Shown here piece after piece: positions 16,523-25,444 of a stretch of 64,000 nucleotides of DNA (positions are counted from its first letter, which is position 1; each line of letters starts with the position of its first letter). Location of the stretch: assembly GCA_039024635.1 (NCBI GenBank), contig JBCCQA010000007.1, positions 62,001-126,000 of the forward strand, written 5' to 3'. The notes beneath the pieces are model-generated. The model saw only the letters and a program-made list of their open reading frames with translations, had not been told where the DNA came from and searched no databases. Made by a program: the position numbers and the translations under genes. Origin of the DNA: Kuafuiihalomonas sp039024635 (GTDB taxonomy: Bacteria; Myxococcota; Kuafuiibacteriia; Kuafuiibacteriales; Kuafuiibacteriaceae).

Positions 16523-17395
16523 ATGCATGGACTCCAGATAGTTCATGGCTGCGATGGCGCCATGGAGTGGCGCGTGGCCACGCATCGAGTCCAAGCATCC
16601 CTTCGGCCAGAGCTCTTTCGTCTCGAAGCCTACGAGGAGCGAGCCCGCAAGCTGGTTCAAGCTGTCGAACGTACCGAGATGCCTGCCGCCAAGGCAGTCA
16701 TCATCTTGGAGCTCGGGCCCCTGCTGGAGATTGAGGGCCCGGAAACGAGCGCGGACCGGGAGGGGGGATTCGTCGCTGGACTTGGCGAGCATTCGACCCG
16801 CACCGTCCATCGCGGCTTTCAGCGAGGCATCCAGCTGGACCTCCGCCCGTCGGCCCTGGGGCGGCTTCTGGGAAGGGAACCGGTCGAATTCGGGGGACGG
16901 GTGCTTGGACTTCGAGAGGTCCTCGGGCCGGCCGATCGAGCGTCCTTCGATCGTCTGCGAAGGGTCATCGGTTCGGACGAAGCGTCGAGTCTCGCGGCCG
17001 TCGAAGCGTGGGTGGGCCGGCGTCTTCAGGACGCTCCGGAGGCGGACCCGCGCCTACTCCGCGTCGAGGACGCGCTTCTTCGGTCTTCGGGCCGAGCCTC
17101 ACTTCGCAAGCTGAGGCTGCAGACGGGTTTGAGCGAGCGGCAATTCATCACCTCTTTCGTGCGCACCGTTGGTATGACGCCCAAGCGATTCGCTCGCCTC
17201 GCCCGCTTCGAAGCGCTATGCGCACGTCTCCGGGCTCACGACCCAGCACCTTGGGCTGAGCTCGCGCTGGAGCTGGGCTACTACGACCAGTCCCATCTGG
17301 CCCGTGAGGTCCGCGCCTTCGCCCGAAGAACGCCGACCACGCTTCGGCGAGACCTAGGTGCCAGCTCAACCGCAAGTCTGGTTTTCGGCTCCTAG
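16523..17395 (+). CDS. AraC-family transcriptional regulator
   Basis: A 290-residue regulator. The C-terminal third has the double helix-turn-helix of AraC/XylS (ASLRKLRLQTGLSERQFI, then VGMTPKRFARLARFEAL and ELALELGYYDQSHLAREVRA). The N-terminal part resembles the DUF6597/AraC ligand-binding domain found with exported or VOC-linked regulators (VIILELGPLLEIEG, LRPSALGRLLG). It starts at ATG 16523, about 95 bp from the divergent VOC gene it probably controls. Confidence 0.9.
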   Translation: MHGLQIVHGCDGAMEWRVATHRVQASLRPELFRLEAYEERARKLVQAVERTEMPAAKAVIILELGPLLEIEGPETSADREGGFVAGLGEHSTRTVHRGFQRGIQLDLRPSALGRLLGREPVEFGGRVLGLREVLGPADRASFDRLRRVIGSDEASSLAAVEAWVGRRLQDAPEADPRLLRVEDALLRSSGRASLRKLRLQTGLSERQFITSFVRTVGMTPKRFARLARFEALCARLRAHDPAPWAELALELGYYDQSHLAREVRAFARRTPTTLRRDLGASSTASLVFGS

Positions 17396-17940
17396 AAGGG
17401 GTAGAGCCTTATCCCGGCCAGGACGGTCGCCCCTGTCCCCACGTCGACCGCAACGCCGCTCTGTCCGCCGACCTCGAAGAAGATCGATGTTCTGGGGTTG
17501 AAGAAGGCCTCCAGGCCAAAGTGCCCGCCGCCCCCCCAGTGCACGGTCTGCTCTACGCCGCTCGAGATCGGATGGAACAGCTGGGGACCTCCGCCGCCGT
17601 ACAGCCTCAGCAGGTTCAGGAGCACGGGCGAGTGGCCGATGAGGTCCAGGCGAGCCCCGGCGTCTAGGCGATCATCGCCGACCCGAGTCGTATGAACCAT
17701 GAAGCCTCGTGCATCGATGGCCAAGAACTCGAGGATGGGGATCCGAATCCGAACGCCCTGGCTCCAGCTGCCGCCCCACGAGCCAGACTCGTAGCCAAAG
17801 GCCACGCCTTGGCCGCTGGGTTGGGCCCAAATCTCTGGCGTTGTTGCATCTCCAGCGTGGGCCTCGGCGCCGGCAGCCTCGGCGGAGGCTGTCAGCGCCA
17901 CGGCGAGGATCGTGATTCGCGTCAGCGTCTTTTGCAGCAT
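17392..17940 (-). CDS. Secreted/outer-membrane beta-barrel-like protein
   Basis: A 182-residue exported protein: signal peptide MLQKTLTRITILAVALTASAEA, then alternating amphipathic strands ending in an aromatic residue (VLAGIRLYPF), typical of small outer-membrane beta-barrels. Gly-rich turns (GGSWSQGVRIRIP, YGGGGPQLF) fit this. No specific family is recognised. Its stop overlaps the stop of the convergent AraC gene by 4 bp. Confidence 0.65.
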   Translation of the reverse strand: MLQKTLTRITILAVALTASAEAAGAEAHAGDATTPEIWAQPSGQGVAFGYESGSWGGSWSQGVRIRIPILEFLAIDARGFMVHTTRVGDDRLDAGARLDLIGHSPVLLNLLRLYGGGGPQLFHPISSGVEQTVHWGGGGHFGLEAFFNPRTSIFFEVGGQSGVAVDVGTGATVLAGIRLYPF

Positions 17941-18027
17941 GGCCGTGGGCTAGCAAGCGGTCGCGACAGGGACCACGGGGAGTCGAAATGAGATCGCGCT
18001 CAAGTACCGAGGATCGAGGCCCCGGTC

Positions 18028-18684
18028 TCAGTCGATCGTGAATTGCGTGCGCGCGATGGTGTGCTCCAAGTGGATGTACTGGACCTTCGTGATGTCCTGC
18101 TCCGTATCGACTTCAGAAGCGGTGGGATGGAGCGTGTCGGGGGGCCCGGTGTACCAAGCGTAGAGCTCGACTTCGTAGCGGCCCGGCCCGAAGCCGGGAT
18201 GGATGGCACGACCGCTGCGACGCTGGTCGTCGTACAGGCTGTAGCGCTGGGTGGTGTAGCTGAAGATGCTGCCCTCTTCATCGGGCCAGTTGGTGCGTTG
18301 GGTTTCGTCCAGAGAGAGGCGGTACGTGTAGTCCCGAAAATCCTTGGGCGGTCGCTCGTAGTCGCCTGGCCCGGGGTAGATTGAGCCCTCGAGGTAGGTG
18401 TCCGGATGAAGCTCACCGAACCACCGGTTTGGACGGCTCCAGTCGACGCCCGTTTCGGAGCGGCCCGGATAGTCGTTGTCCCAGCCCTCCTTCCGAATGC
18501 TGAGGTGAACGAAGTCGTCCGCATGGATGGTGCGAAACGTCGCTTCGATCACGAGCTCGCGACGGGTCTCGTCGACCGTCACGTCCAGCCGCCAGGCCGG
18601 GTCGGAGAAGATCTCCGCTTCGGTCATCTCTTCCCCACAGCCGACGCAGGCGAGACCCAGCACCATCAGTGGCAAAGCGCGCAT
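18028..18684 (-). CDS. Putative lipoprotein
   Basis: A 218-residue lipoprotein with a textbook signal (MRALPLMVLGLACVGC, lipobox VGC). The mature part is rich in Trp, Tyr and acidic residues and begins with a predicted beta-strand domain (WRLDVTVDETRRELVIEATF). The family is not recognised. ATG 18684 is preferred to TTG 18690. It is upstream of, and on the same strand as, the beta-barrel-like protein (88 bp gap), so the two might work together at the outer membrane. Confidence 0.65.
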   Translation of the reverse strand: MRALPLMVLGLACVGCGEEMTEAEIFSDPAWRLDVTVDETRRELVIEATFRTIHADDFVHLSIRKEGWDNDYPGRSETGVDWSRPNRWFGELHPDTYLEGSIYPGPGDYERPPKDFRDYTYRLSLDETQRTNWPDEEGSIFSYTTQRYSLYDDQRRSGRAIHPGFGPGRYEVELYAWYTGPPDTLHPTASEVDTEQDITKVQYIHLEHTIARTQFTID

Positions 18685-18829
18685 GTACAAGCGGTTAGCA
18701 TGGGATGAGCAGAATGGGCGCTGGAGACTGCACGGCGGTTGTCAGCACGATCCCTGGGACGGGTGAGGCTTCCATGGCCCAAAGGAAGTCCTCTGCCCCG
18801 GCGGACTGGGATGCTAGGACGGTAGCCTC

Positions 18830-19615
18830 GTGTACGAGCTCGTCACCATCTCCTTCTCCCACTATTGCGAGAAGGCCCGGTGGGCCCTGGACCGGGCGGG
18901 GGTCCCTTATCGAGAGGCGGCCTTCATGCCTGCGCTCCACTTCCCCTACGTGAGATGGAAGCTGTGGGGTCGTTCGGAGGGCGAGGCGGACCGCGCTTCA
19001 TCTCGATACTCGACCCCCTTGCTGTGTCGCGGCGGCTTCCGGGTCTCGGACAGTCGAGAGATCGTTCGCTACGTCGACGAAGTCTACGGCGATGGCTCGC
19101 TCTTCGCACCCGAAGAGGCGGAGACGCTGGACAAGGAGTACGCCGAGCGTCTCGGCCCGCACACCCGTCGAATGGTCTACTTCTTCTGCCTGGCCCGACC
19201 CAGGCTCCTGTTTGACCTAGCTGACAACACCGTGGGTCCTACGCAGGCCGCGCTCTATCGGCTGTCCTTTCCTTTCGGAAGCCGCATGCTGAGCCGCGGC
19301 CTCGGAATCAGCGAGGAGGGCTACCGCGCTTCGCTGAAGCGCACCCGGTCCGTGGCCGACCAGGTCGCTGAACGTCTCTCGGACGGACGGCCCTTCTTGT
19401 GCGGCGATCGCTTCAGCGTGGCCGATCTAGGCTTCGCCACCATGATGGCGCCCGCCGTCTTTCCGTCCCAGTACGGCGTGCCTCTGCCCCCTTTGGAAGA
19501 CCTCCAAGAGGACGCGCAAGTCATCCTGCGAGAGTTTCGGGCCCATCCGGCCGGGCAGTTCGCCCTCCGCATGTTTCAGGAGCATCGCCCCGCGCCTGGC
19601 CTGTCGACGGCCTAG
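18830..19615 (+). CDS. Glutathione S-transferase family protein
   Basis: A 261-residue protein with an N-terminal thioredoxin fold: VTISFSHYCEKARWALDRAGV holds the active-site Ser-x-Tyr-Cys region, and STPLLCRGGFRVSDSREIVRYVD gives the cis-Pro and the glutamyl-binding Asp-Ser. A helical C-terminal domain includes FLCGDRFSVADLGFATMM, the conserved N-capping region. Members conjugate glutathione to electrophiles or act as reductases. It starts at GTG and stands alone. Confidence 0.88.
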   Translation: MYELVTISFSHYCEKARWALDRAGVPYREAAFMPALHFPYVRWKLWGRSEGEADRASSRYSTPLLCRGGFRVSDSREIVRYVDEVYGDGSLFAPEEAETLDKEYAERLGPHTRRMVYFFCLARPRLLFDLADNTVGPTQAALYRLSFPFGSRMLSRGLGISEEGYRASLKRTRSVADQVAERLSDGRPFLCGDRFSVADLGFATMMAPAVFPSQYGVPLPPLEDLQEDAQVILREFRAHPAGQFALRMFQEHRPAPGLSTA

Positions 19616-19792
19616 AAGATGCTCCTCTTTTCTCCAGCACGGAATCGCCCAAGTCTCGGGTTCTCGTAGGGGCTCTTCATCGGCGATGGGCGCAAGGTTC
19701 AACGCCGCAGTTCCCGGCATCCTCGGCTTCGACCAAGCCGACGCTGTTCTTCTTGCGCCGCCTGTGGGAGAGAAAGTCGCGAGGTTTGCACG

Positions 19793-22276
19793 GTGGTCGC
19801 TGAACGTCTTCTCCCCTGCTTGATGCTGGGCACCTTTCTCGCGGCCGTGACGAGCTGCTCCGACGATGCTTTGGATGCCGTCGATGCGGGCGTCGAAGCT
19901 CGGGACGCGGTGGCCATGCCAGACCCAGACAGCGGCTCGAATGAAAGCCTCGATACCGGCGTGTCCGACGCCGGTGCGCCCGACATCAGCCCGCCCGATG
20001 TCGGCTTGGTCGACGCCGGTAGTCCGCCCATGAGCGTGTCCGGCTGCAGCTTCGCAGGGTACGATCCGCTTCCCTTCGACCCTTCCGCAAGCACCCCTGC
20101 CTTCGGCGCCCTCACCCCCGACATCGACGTCCAGACCCTGAGAGGTCGATTCAATCTTTCCGAGATCTGGGGAGACTGCTCGATAGTCACCCTGGTGCCC
20201 GTCCAAACCGGCAGCGCGCTCGTCGACCTGGCCACGGTCGTGACCGAAAGCGAGCTGAACAACATCTATCTTTTCTTTTCGTGGGAAAGCGACGCGCAGG
20301 CGGCGGTGACCGAGGCCTCGGACATCATCCTCGGGGCCCTCAACCAGCAGGGAGAAGACTTCTACCAGGCGAACATCGACCGCTTCCACTTCAGCCCCGA
20401 ACCCCCTGCCCGCAACGCAGTGCTCAGACACACCGCAACCATTCAGACCGACTACTATCTCATCGACTCCCGACAGAGGCTCCGCGACGCGGGGAGCTAT
20501 CGAGTCTTCAGTAGTCAGGGCTTCGTACCCCAGATTGCGATGAGCCGATTCGGGGCCTACTGGTCGAACTACGAACGTCGACTCGAGGAACGTCTGGCCA
20601 GGGAAGAGGCCGATCCCAACGTGCTCGTCGTGCCTTGGCTCACCGAGGGCCACGCCGAGACCGACGAGGGTCGCTTCCCCATTCAGCTTCCCACGGCCGC
20701 GGAGATGCAGCGCTTCGATCGCGTCGAGATCGTCGTGAAGGAGACCTGCGCGCCTGACGCGCGCTTCCCGGTCCACTTCGGCGTATGTCCTGCGTGGGAC
20801 GTGGGCCACAAGGTGACCCTCTGCCAGGATTTCGGGTCGTGCCGCTCGGCCGAGATCAACCAGCTCTTTCGCCACGTGACCGGCTACCATACGGGCGGCT
20901 GGTGGATTGAGGACGTAAGCCATGGTCTCCCCTTCTTCAAGCAGGGTGGGACCCGGTGGATGCGGGATGACCGGCGGGATTTCGTGGGGACCATCGAGCT
21001 TCGCTTCTATGACGACGGGGAGCTGGAGCCGGCTGACACGATCTCCGATGCGAAACATCTCGTGGGCCTCGGCGTCGCCCCTTGGGATCCGACCCACAAC
21101 GACAGCTTCCCAAACTACCGCTTCACGCTGCCTCCGGGCACGGTCCGCGTCATGCTCGACGCCCGACAACAGGGGGGCGGAAACAACCAGCCCTCGGGGT
21201 GTGCAGAGTTCTGCTCGATGACCCTCAACGCGAACCTCAACGGCACTGACTTCACCTATACCTTCGAGATGGAGAACGACGGTCTGGCCTGCGCCCGCCG
21301 CGCGGGAGAGGGGGTCGTGGCCGGCCAGTTTGGGACCTGGATGTTCGACCGCGGCTCTTGGTGTCCGGGGGGCCCGGTCGAGCGCTGGCGGCAAGACATC
21401 ACTTCGGCGGTGAACCTGGACGGCGAGAACACCCTCTTCTGGACGGGGAGCTACAACGGAAACGACTGGCCCCCCGGGGGAGGCTCGACCACCACTGCGT
21501 GGCTCGTCTTCTACGGCGCGGACGGTGAGGCCACGGTCGAGCCCATCGAGCCCCAGCCGTGCGAGAACCCGCCGACCGTCACCCTCCGCGACTTCTCCCT
21601 CGACCATCCGGACTTCCGCCCCATCCAGGACGCCTACGGTGCCCTCGAAGACGGCAACGTGGACAAAGAGCGAGCGCGCGGGGTCCTGACCGGGGTGGTC
21701 GCAGACCAGCTCGTCGAGGTCGATGGTGCCTACAAGCCCCGCCTCATCTGGCCCGAGAACACGCTGCCCTTCACCACCGCAGCGAGCTTCGACGACTGGT
21801 GGCGAGACTCTGATTTGAGCAACACTACGACCGTCCGCCAGGGCGTCTTTCGGCGGACCCGCAGGGGAACCTTCGGCTACTTCGCGAGCAGTGGTCCAGA
21901 GTACGGCGCGAACCCCATCCTCGATGCGGGCTTCGGCTACGGGAGCGAGGGCTTGTCCATGAACATCGAAGGCGTATCGACGCCGATGAACACCGCCTTC
22001 ACCCTGGAGATCGTTGGCCGCTTCGAGCATCGCCGCGGACGGGTCCTTCGCCTCGGCGGCACGGCCGACGTCTTCGTCTTTGCCGACCGACGGCTCGTCT
22101 ACGAGTCCGGCGGCTACCTGAACAAGAGCTTCCGCGACGGGCGAACCCTGCTCGACATGGATAGCCTTACGGAGCTCGAGCTCGGCCAGACCTACGACTT
22201 TCACATCTTCGCCGTGGGCAGCCGAGGCCCCCGCGCCAACCCTCACATCTGGCTCGAGCACCCGACCTGCGACTGA
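19793..22276 (+). CDS. PNGase F-like / fibro-slime domain lipoprotein
   Basis: An 827-residue lipoprotein (lipobox AVTSC near residue 21, preceded by MVAERLLPCLMLGTFLAA). A low-complexity Asp/Pro/Gly linker follows. Residues about 240-590 resemble the two jelly-roll domains of peptide-N-glycosidase F-related proteins (RVEIVVKETC, FGVCPAWDVGH, HVTGYHTGGWWIEDVSHGLP, IELRFYDDG). The last 240 residues match the fibro-slime domain (TLRDFSLDHPDF, FDDWWRD, FTLEIVGRFEHRRGRVLRLG, RLVYESGGY). GTG 19793 has GAGG 8 nt upstream. It could deglycosylate or bind extracellular glycoproteins. The catalytic residues were not verified. Confidence 0.7.
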   Translation: MVAERLLPCLMLGTFLAAVTSCSDDALDAVDAGVEARDAVAMPDPDSGSNESLDTGVSDAGAPDISPPDVGLVDAGSPPMSVSGCSFAGYDPLPFDPSASTPAFGALTPDIDVQTLRGRFNLSEIWGDCSIVTLVPVQTGSALVDLATVVTESELNNIYLFFSWESDAQAAVTEASDIILGALNQQGEDFYQANIDRFHFSPEPPARNAVLRHTATIQTDYYLIDSRQRLRDAGSYRVFSSQGFVPQIAMSRFGAYWSNYERRLEERLAREEADPNVLVVPWLTEGHAETDEGRFPIQLPTAAEMQRFDRVEIVVKETCAPDARFPVHFGVCPAWDVGHKVTLCQDFGSCRSAEINQLFRHVTGYHTGGWWIEDVSHGLPFFKQGGTRWMRDDRRDFVGTIELRFYDDGELEPADTISDAKHLVGLGVAPWDPTHNDSFPNYRFTLPPGTVRVMLDARQQGGGNNQPSGCAEFCSMTLNANLNGTDFTYTFEMENDGLACARRAGEGVVAGQFGTWMFDRGSWCPGGPVERWRQDITSAVNLDGENTLFWTGSYNGNDWPPGGGSTTTAWLVFYGADGEATVEPIEPQPCENPPTVTLRDFSLDHPDFRPIQDAYGALEDGNVDKERARGVLTGVVADQLVEVDGAYKPRLIWPENTLPFTTAASFDDWWRDSDLSNTTTVRQGVFRRTRRGTFGYFASSGPEYGANPILDAGFGYGSEGLSMNIEGVSTPMNTAFTLEIVGRFEHRRGRVLRLGGTADVFVFADRRLVYESGGYLNKSFRDGRTLLDMDSLTELELGQTYDFHIFAVGSRGPRANPHIWLEHPTCD

Positions 22277-22337
22277 GCTGCCCTGGCGTTTACCTGACCA
22301 GCTTGGAAGTGTAGACAGCAGGTCGTAGGAAGCAGAG

Positions 22338-23537
22338 ATGGGTGGGCTGGTTCGATCGTCGGCGATCCTCGCCGTAGTGGTTCTGGGCTGTGGCGAGGCT
22401 TCTCCAGGAGAGCCGAAGCTCTGAGATGAGCGTACGAGTGCGGAACCCAGACTCCATCGCGCTTCCCGTCAGCATCGGTCTGCAAAGCAACACGTCGCTT
22501 TGCAGCGAAACCTCCCAGACAGACTTCTGCATCGCCACTGATGTGGAGTTGTCAGAGTCCGGTGATCTCATCATGGAGCCTGACCAGGAGGTGGCCATCC
22601 ACGTCCTCACTCGGGCCGACCTTCCCCTCGACGTGATGGCCCGGGGCGCATTTGCTGTGAGCAGCTGCTTTGGCACCTGCGACGACCAGGTCTTGCTCAG
22701 CGCGACGGTCACTGACGCTTTTCTTCGGTGCGCTCCCGTGGACTTTGGGGCCGTTTTTCCCGAGACGTCACGAAGCTTGAACGTGGTCTGCGTCAACCAG
22801 CTCGAAAGCGCAGTCGTCGTAGAAGGATGGCGCTTGATGAGCAGCGCAGGCTCGCCCTTTCAGGCTGAACCTTCGCGGAGCGTGACCGTGGGGCCGCAGG
22901 ATCTTCTCGAGATCGAGGTCGCTTATGCCCCCTCCGATCTGGAGGACGCTACGGCCGTCCTTCTCATCGACGTTCAAGGCACCGATACTCCGGTGGAAGC
23001 CTTCTTGAGGGGCTCAGGCGGCGGCCCGAGAGTCGAACTACCCTCGGTCAATCTCGACTTCGGTCTCACGAGTCTCGTGGTTCCCATCGTTCGTTCCTTC
23101 TTGGTGCAGAACGTGGGCTTTGAAGACCTCAGGATCAACAGTGTCGATGTCGACGGCTCTCCACCAACGCGGGCAACTTCGAGGCGTCGCTCCGCGGCGA
23201 GGCCGTCGACCTGCCCCCATGCGTGTTCGAGCTCCCGACTCGCTTCGATTTTGGGGTCGTGCCTCTGGACACAGCGGCCATGGGCTCCGTCGAGGTAGAG
23301 AACACGGGAACCGAGAGCTGCATCCTCAACCTGGCCCAAGTGGCCACCTTCTCCGATCCCGGCTTCAGCCTTGTGGCTCCCTTGGAGTCCATCACCTTCG
23401 CCTCCGGGTCCACCTACGCCATCGAGGTCCAGTTCCAGACCGCATTCCCAGGCACCTACTTCGGTACCCTCGACGTCTTCCTCTCGAGCCCGGACAGCGC
23501 GTTCAACACCGTCTCCCTGACCGCACGCACGCCCTGA
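22338..23537 (+). pseudogene. Choice-of-anchor/ASH-type lipoprotein interrupted by two compensating shifts
   Basis: The gene opens with a good lipoprotein signal (MGGLVRSSAILAVVVLGC) at ATG 22338 but meets TGA at 22422 (CTC TGA G). A +1 shift there continues into a long coding frame of ASH/choice-of-anchor D repeats (LRCAPVDFGAVFPETSRSL, VELPSVNLDFGLTSL). Near 23155-23163 a missing base moves coding back to the original frame (STNAGNFEASLRGEAVDL, FELPTRFDFGVVPL), which ends at 23537. The two single-base changes compensate, so nearly the whole product is recoverable. Alternatives are decay, assembly error, or a programmed shift at the first site. Confidence 0.7.
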
Positions 23538-23649
23538 CCGCGCCCTGAGCCTGCCGATCAACAGCGGTTCTCGACCCAGGTCGCGGCGCCGTGGGCTTTC
23601 GGTCCGGGTCGGCGCGCCTCGAATATGCTTGCCGTATCCTTGAGAGATC

Positions 23650-24087
23650 ATGCATGACTCAGCTATCATGTCGAATCCTGGCCAGATCCGCTTTGTTCTC
23701 GAGCTTTTGGACGCGGCTGCCTCGGTGCAGCGCCGTTTCGACGGGGCCCTCGCGAACATCCGGGGGGTGAGCTTCAGCGAGTATCGATTGCTCCTCACCC
23801 TCTCTCGCCAACCGAGCGAGTCGGCGACCCGCGTCGAGCTGGCGCGCCTTGTGGGCCTGAGCCCGTCGGCGGTGACCCGGGCGCTCAAGCCGCTCGAGAA
23901 GCTGGGCTACGTTCGCACCAAGCGTGGACCGAGGGACGCTCGCCAGGCCCTGGCCAAGCTCACCGAAAACGGTCGCATCCTCCTGTCCGACTGCGAGAGC
24001 GTCGTCGAGGACGTGGTTCGCGGCCTCGAACTCAACGACGAGGCCAAAGAGCGCGGCATCGCTCTGCTCTCGGCGCTGCGCCGCTGA
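23650..24087 (+). CDS. MarR-family transcriptional regulator
   Basis: A 145-residue winged-helix regulator: FSEYRLLLTLSRQPSESATRVELARLVGLSPSAVTRALKPLEK spans the recognition helix, and VRTKRGPRDARQALAKLTENG is the wing with the conserved D-x-R. N- and C-terminal helices form the dimer interface. The ATG at 23650 is preceded by GAGAG. An in-frame ATG at 23668 is an alternative. No obvious target gene is adjacent, because about 1.1 kb of apparently non-coding DNA follows. Confidence 0.9.
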   Translation: MHDSAIMSNPGQIRFVLELLDAAASVQRRFDGALANIRGVSFSEYRLLLTLSRQPSESATRVELARLVGLSPSAVTRALKPLEKLGYVRTKRGPRDARQALAKLTENGRILLSDCESVVEDVVRGLELNDEAKERGIALLSALRR

Positions 24088-24156
24088 GTCCGAGAGCTCC
24101 AAGGGCGAGTGCCGGCTTCTCTTCCCTTCAAAGGAGGCGACGCTCAGAACGGGGCC

Positions 24157-24279
24157 ATGGCGCGCCGGCCCACAGGACTCTTGGTCTGGGTGACGGGGTG
24201 CAGCGTCGAGGCGACGGGGGGTCTGTCAGCGTTGCCCACCGGTCAGGACGGGGAACTGCGTACCGCATCGACCTGGTAG
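24157..24279 (+). pseudogene. Possible truncated lipoprotein remnant
   Basis: A 40-codon frame encodes MARRPTGLLVWVTGC, a perfect lipobox (VTGC), then 25 residues and a stop. AAAGGAGG lies about 20 nt upstream, too far to be optimal. It looks like the 5' end of a lost lipoprotein gene. Confidence 0.25.
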
Positions 24280-24461
24280 CAGGGTCCATCAGCCTTCAAC
24301 CATTGCTCCCCGCGGGAGCTCGGACAGTCTGGGCATGACGCCCCTCGGCCTTGGGGGCTGGGTCGTGACTGAGGAGCCGGACCCTGGCGGGCTTCTTTTG
24401 TTGAGCGGGAAGCTGACTCGGGCGTCGGGACTTGAACCTTGCTGGAGCTTGCGAGGAAGCT

Positions 24462-24692
24462 CTAGCTAGGCTGGCCATTGGCTCTTGAGGGGGGACCGTC
24501 ACGTACGCGGCCTTCGTTTCGAAGTAGGTACGCCTTCGAGCAGTTGGCGCAGCGCAGGTCGATGACGTCTCGACGTCGACTCAACAAGCGGCTGATCCAG
24601 GACTCCGGATGCAAGCAGGCAAACCGGCCCCGATCGAGCTGGATGTCGACGGGGTCGCTCGCAAAGGTCGAGTCGTCATGAAAGCGAGACAC
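24462..24692 (-). CDS. Small hypothetical protein, possible zinc-ribbon
   Basis: A 76-residue frame starting at GTG. It has FACLHPESW and LRCANCSKAYLL, a spaced Cys-His / Cys-x2-Cys arrangement that could bind zinc. The flanking sequence is poorly coding and no homologous family is recognised, so this may be a remnant or a chance frame. Confidence 0.3.
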   Translation of the reverse strand: MSRFHDDSTFASDPVDIQLDRGRFACLHPESWISRLLSRRRDVIDLRCANCSKAYLLRNEGRVRDGPPSRANGQPS

Positions 24693-25183
24693 GGACGTTC
24701 TCGTAGCTTCGCTGGTCAGTTGGGTCTAGGTGCTGCTTAGTCTCCCGTGGGAGGCGCTGAAAGGGAGTGCCAGACGAAGGCTAAGTTCCTCGACGCTATC
24801 CGCCCGCATGACGTCTACGAATCGATAATGGGCGTCGATGTAGGTGGGCGGGCACGAGCTCGCTGTCGGGTCCGTCAAACTCGTAGGCGATCCGAAGGTA
24901 GATCGGGCGCCGCGGCTTTGGCCGAAGTGCTGAAGGCACGGGCGACCGGGTCGAACGGCGCATCTACTTCCCGCTAGGCAACATCGAAGGTCCCAGCGGG
25001 AAGCCGGTGGCGGGCTGACTTCTCAGGGGGTCTGACCGGATGCGCGCAGTCCGATTCGCTGGCCGACAGCTACGTCGTTCGTCGATTGGGCCCGAAGATC
25101 GGGTTGGCGCGATGTTGAGCCAGCTCAAGCGCAGGCAAGTTTGCACGAGCTGCTCCCGCAGCCGTTGGTGTCATCTGAAAAAG

Positions 25184-25260
25184 TGGCGGGGCCGACGAGA
25201 CTCGAACTCGCGACCTCCGGCGTGACAGGCCGGCATTCTAACCAACTGAACTACGACCCC
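25184..25260 (-). tRNA. tRNA-Asp (anticodon GTC)
   Basis: The minus strand folds as a complete cloverleaf of 77 nt including an encoded CCA. The acceptor stem GGGGTCG pairs with CGGCCCC, a standard D-arm follows, the anticodon stem GCCGG...CCGGA-like flanks loop CTGTCAC (anticodon GTC), and the T-arm contains GTTCGAGTC. Asp-GTC is a queuosine-containing tRNA and thus the substrate of GluQ encoded at 39678-40580. Confidence 0.95.
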
Positions 25261-25444
25261 GCCGAGGGGACCCGCGTTCTAGGCTGGGCCAGACCGGCTG
25301 TCAATGGGAAGGGGCAGGTCGGGGCCTCGCGCGGTCTTGGGTGTCTCGGAGGGCGCCGTTCGAAGGGATTTCGCCGCTCTGGCCGTTTTTGAGGCCGTCT
25401 GCGGGGCGTCGCTTCAAAGGGCCGGGACCGGCTATCTTCTCGGG

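Larger units (their letters stand above)
24088..25183. other. About 1.1 kb without a confident gene
   Basis: This stretch between the MarR gene and tRNA-Asp lacks the strong third-position GC pattern of its neighbours. It has only short open frames. It looks like decayed coding sequence next to a tRNA, a common integration site, but I see no integrase, insertion sequence or convincing duplicated attachment site. Two short candidates inside it are listed separately. Confidence 0.5.

Noticed and set aside
19427..22261. A 944-codon open frame antisense to the PNGase F-like/fibro-slime gene
   Set aside because: High-GC codon bias creates long antisense frames; its product has no domain-like pattern, while the plus strand has a lipobox and recognisable domains.
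24428..24438. GGACTTGAACC resembling a tRNA T-arm on the minus strand
   Set aside because: The flanking bases do not form the T-stem or a cloverleaf.
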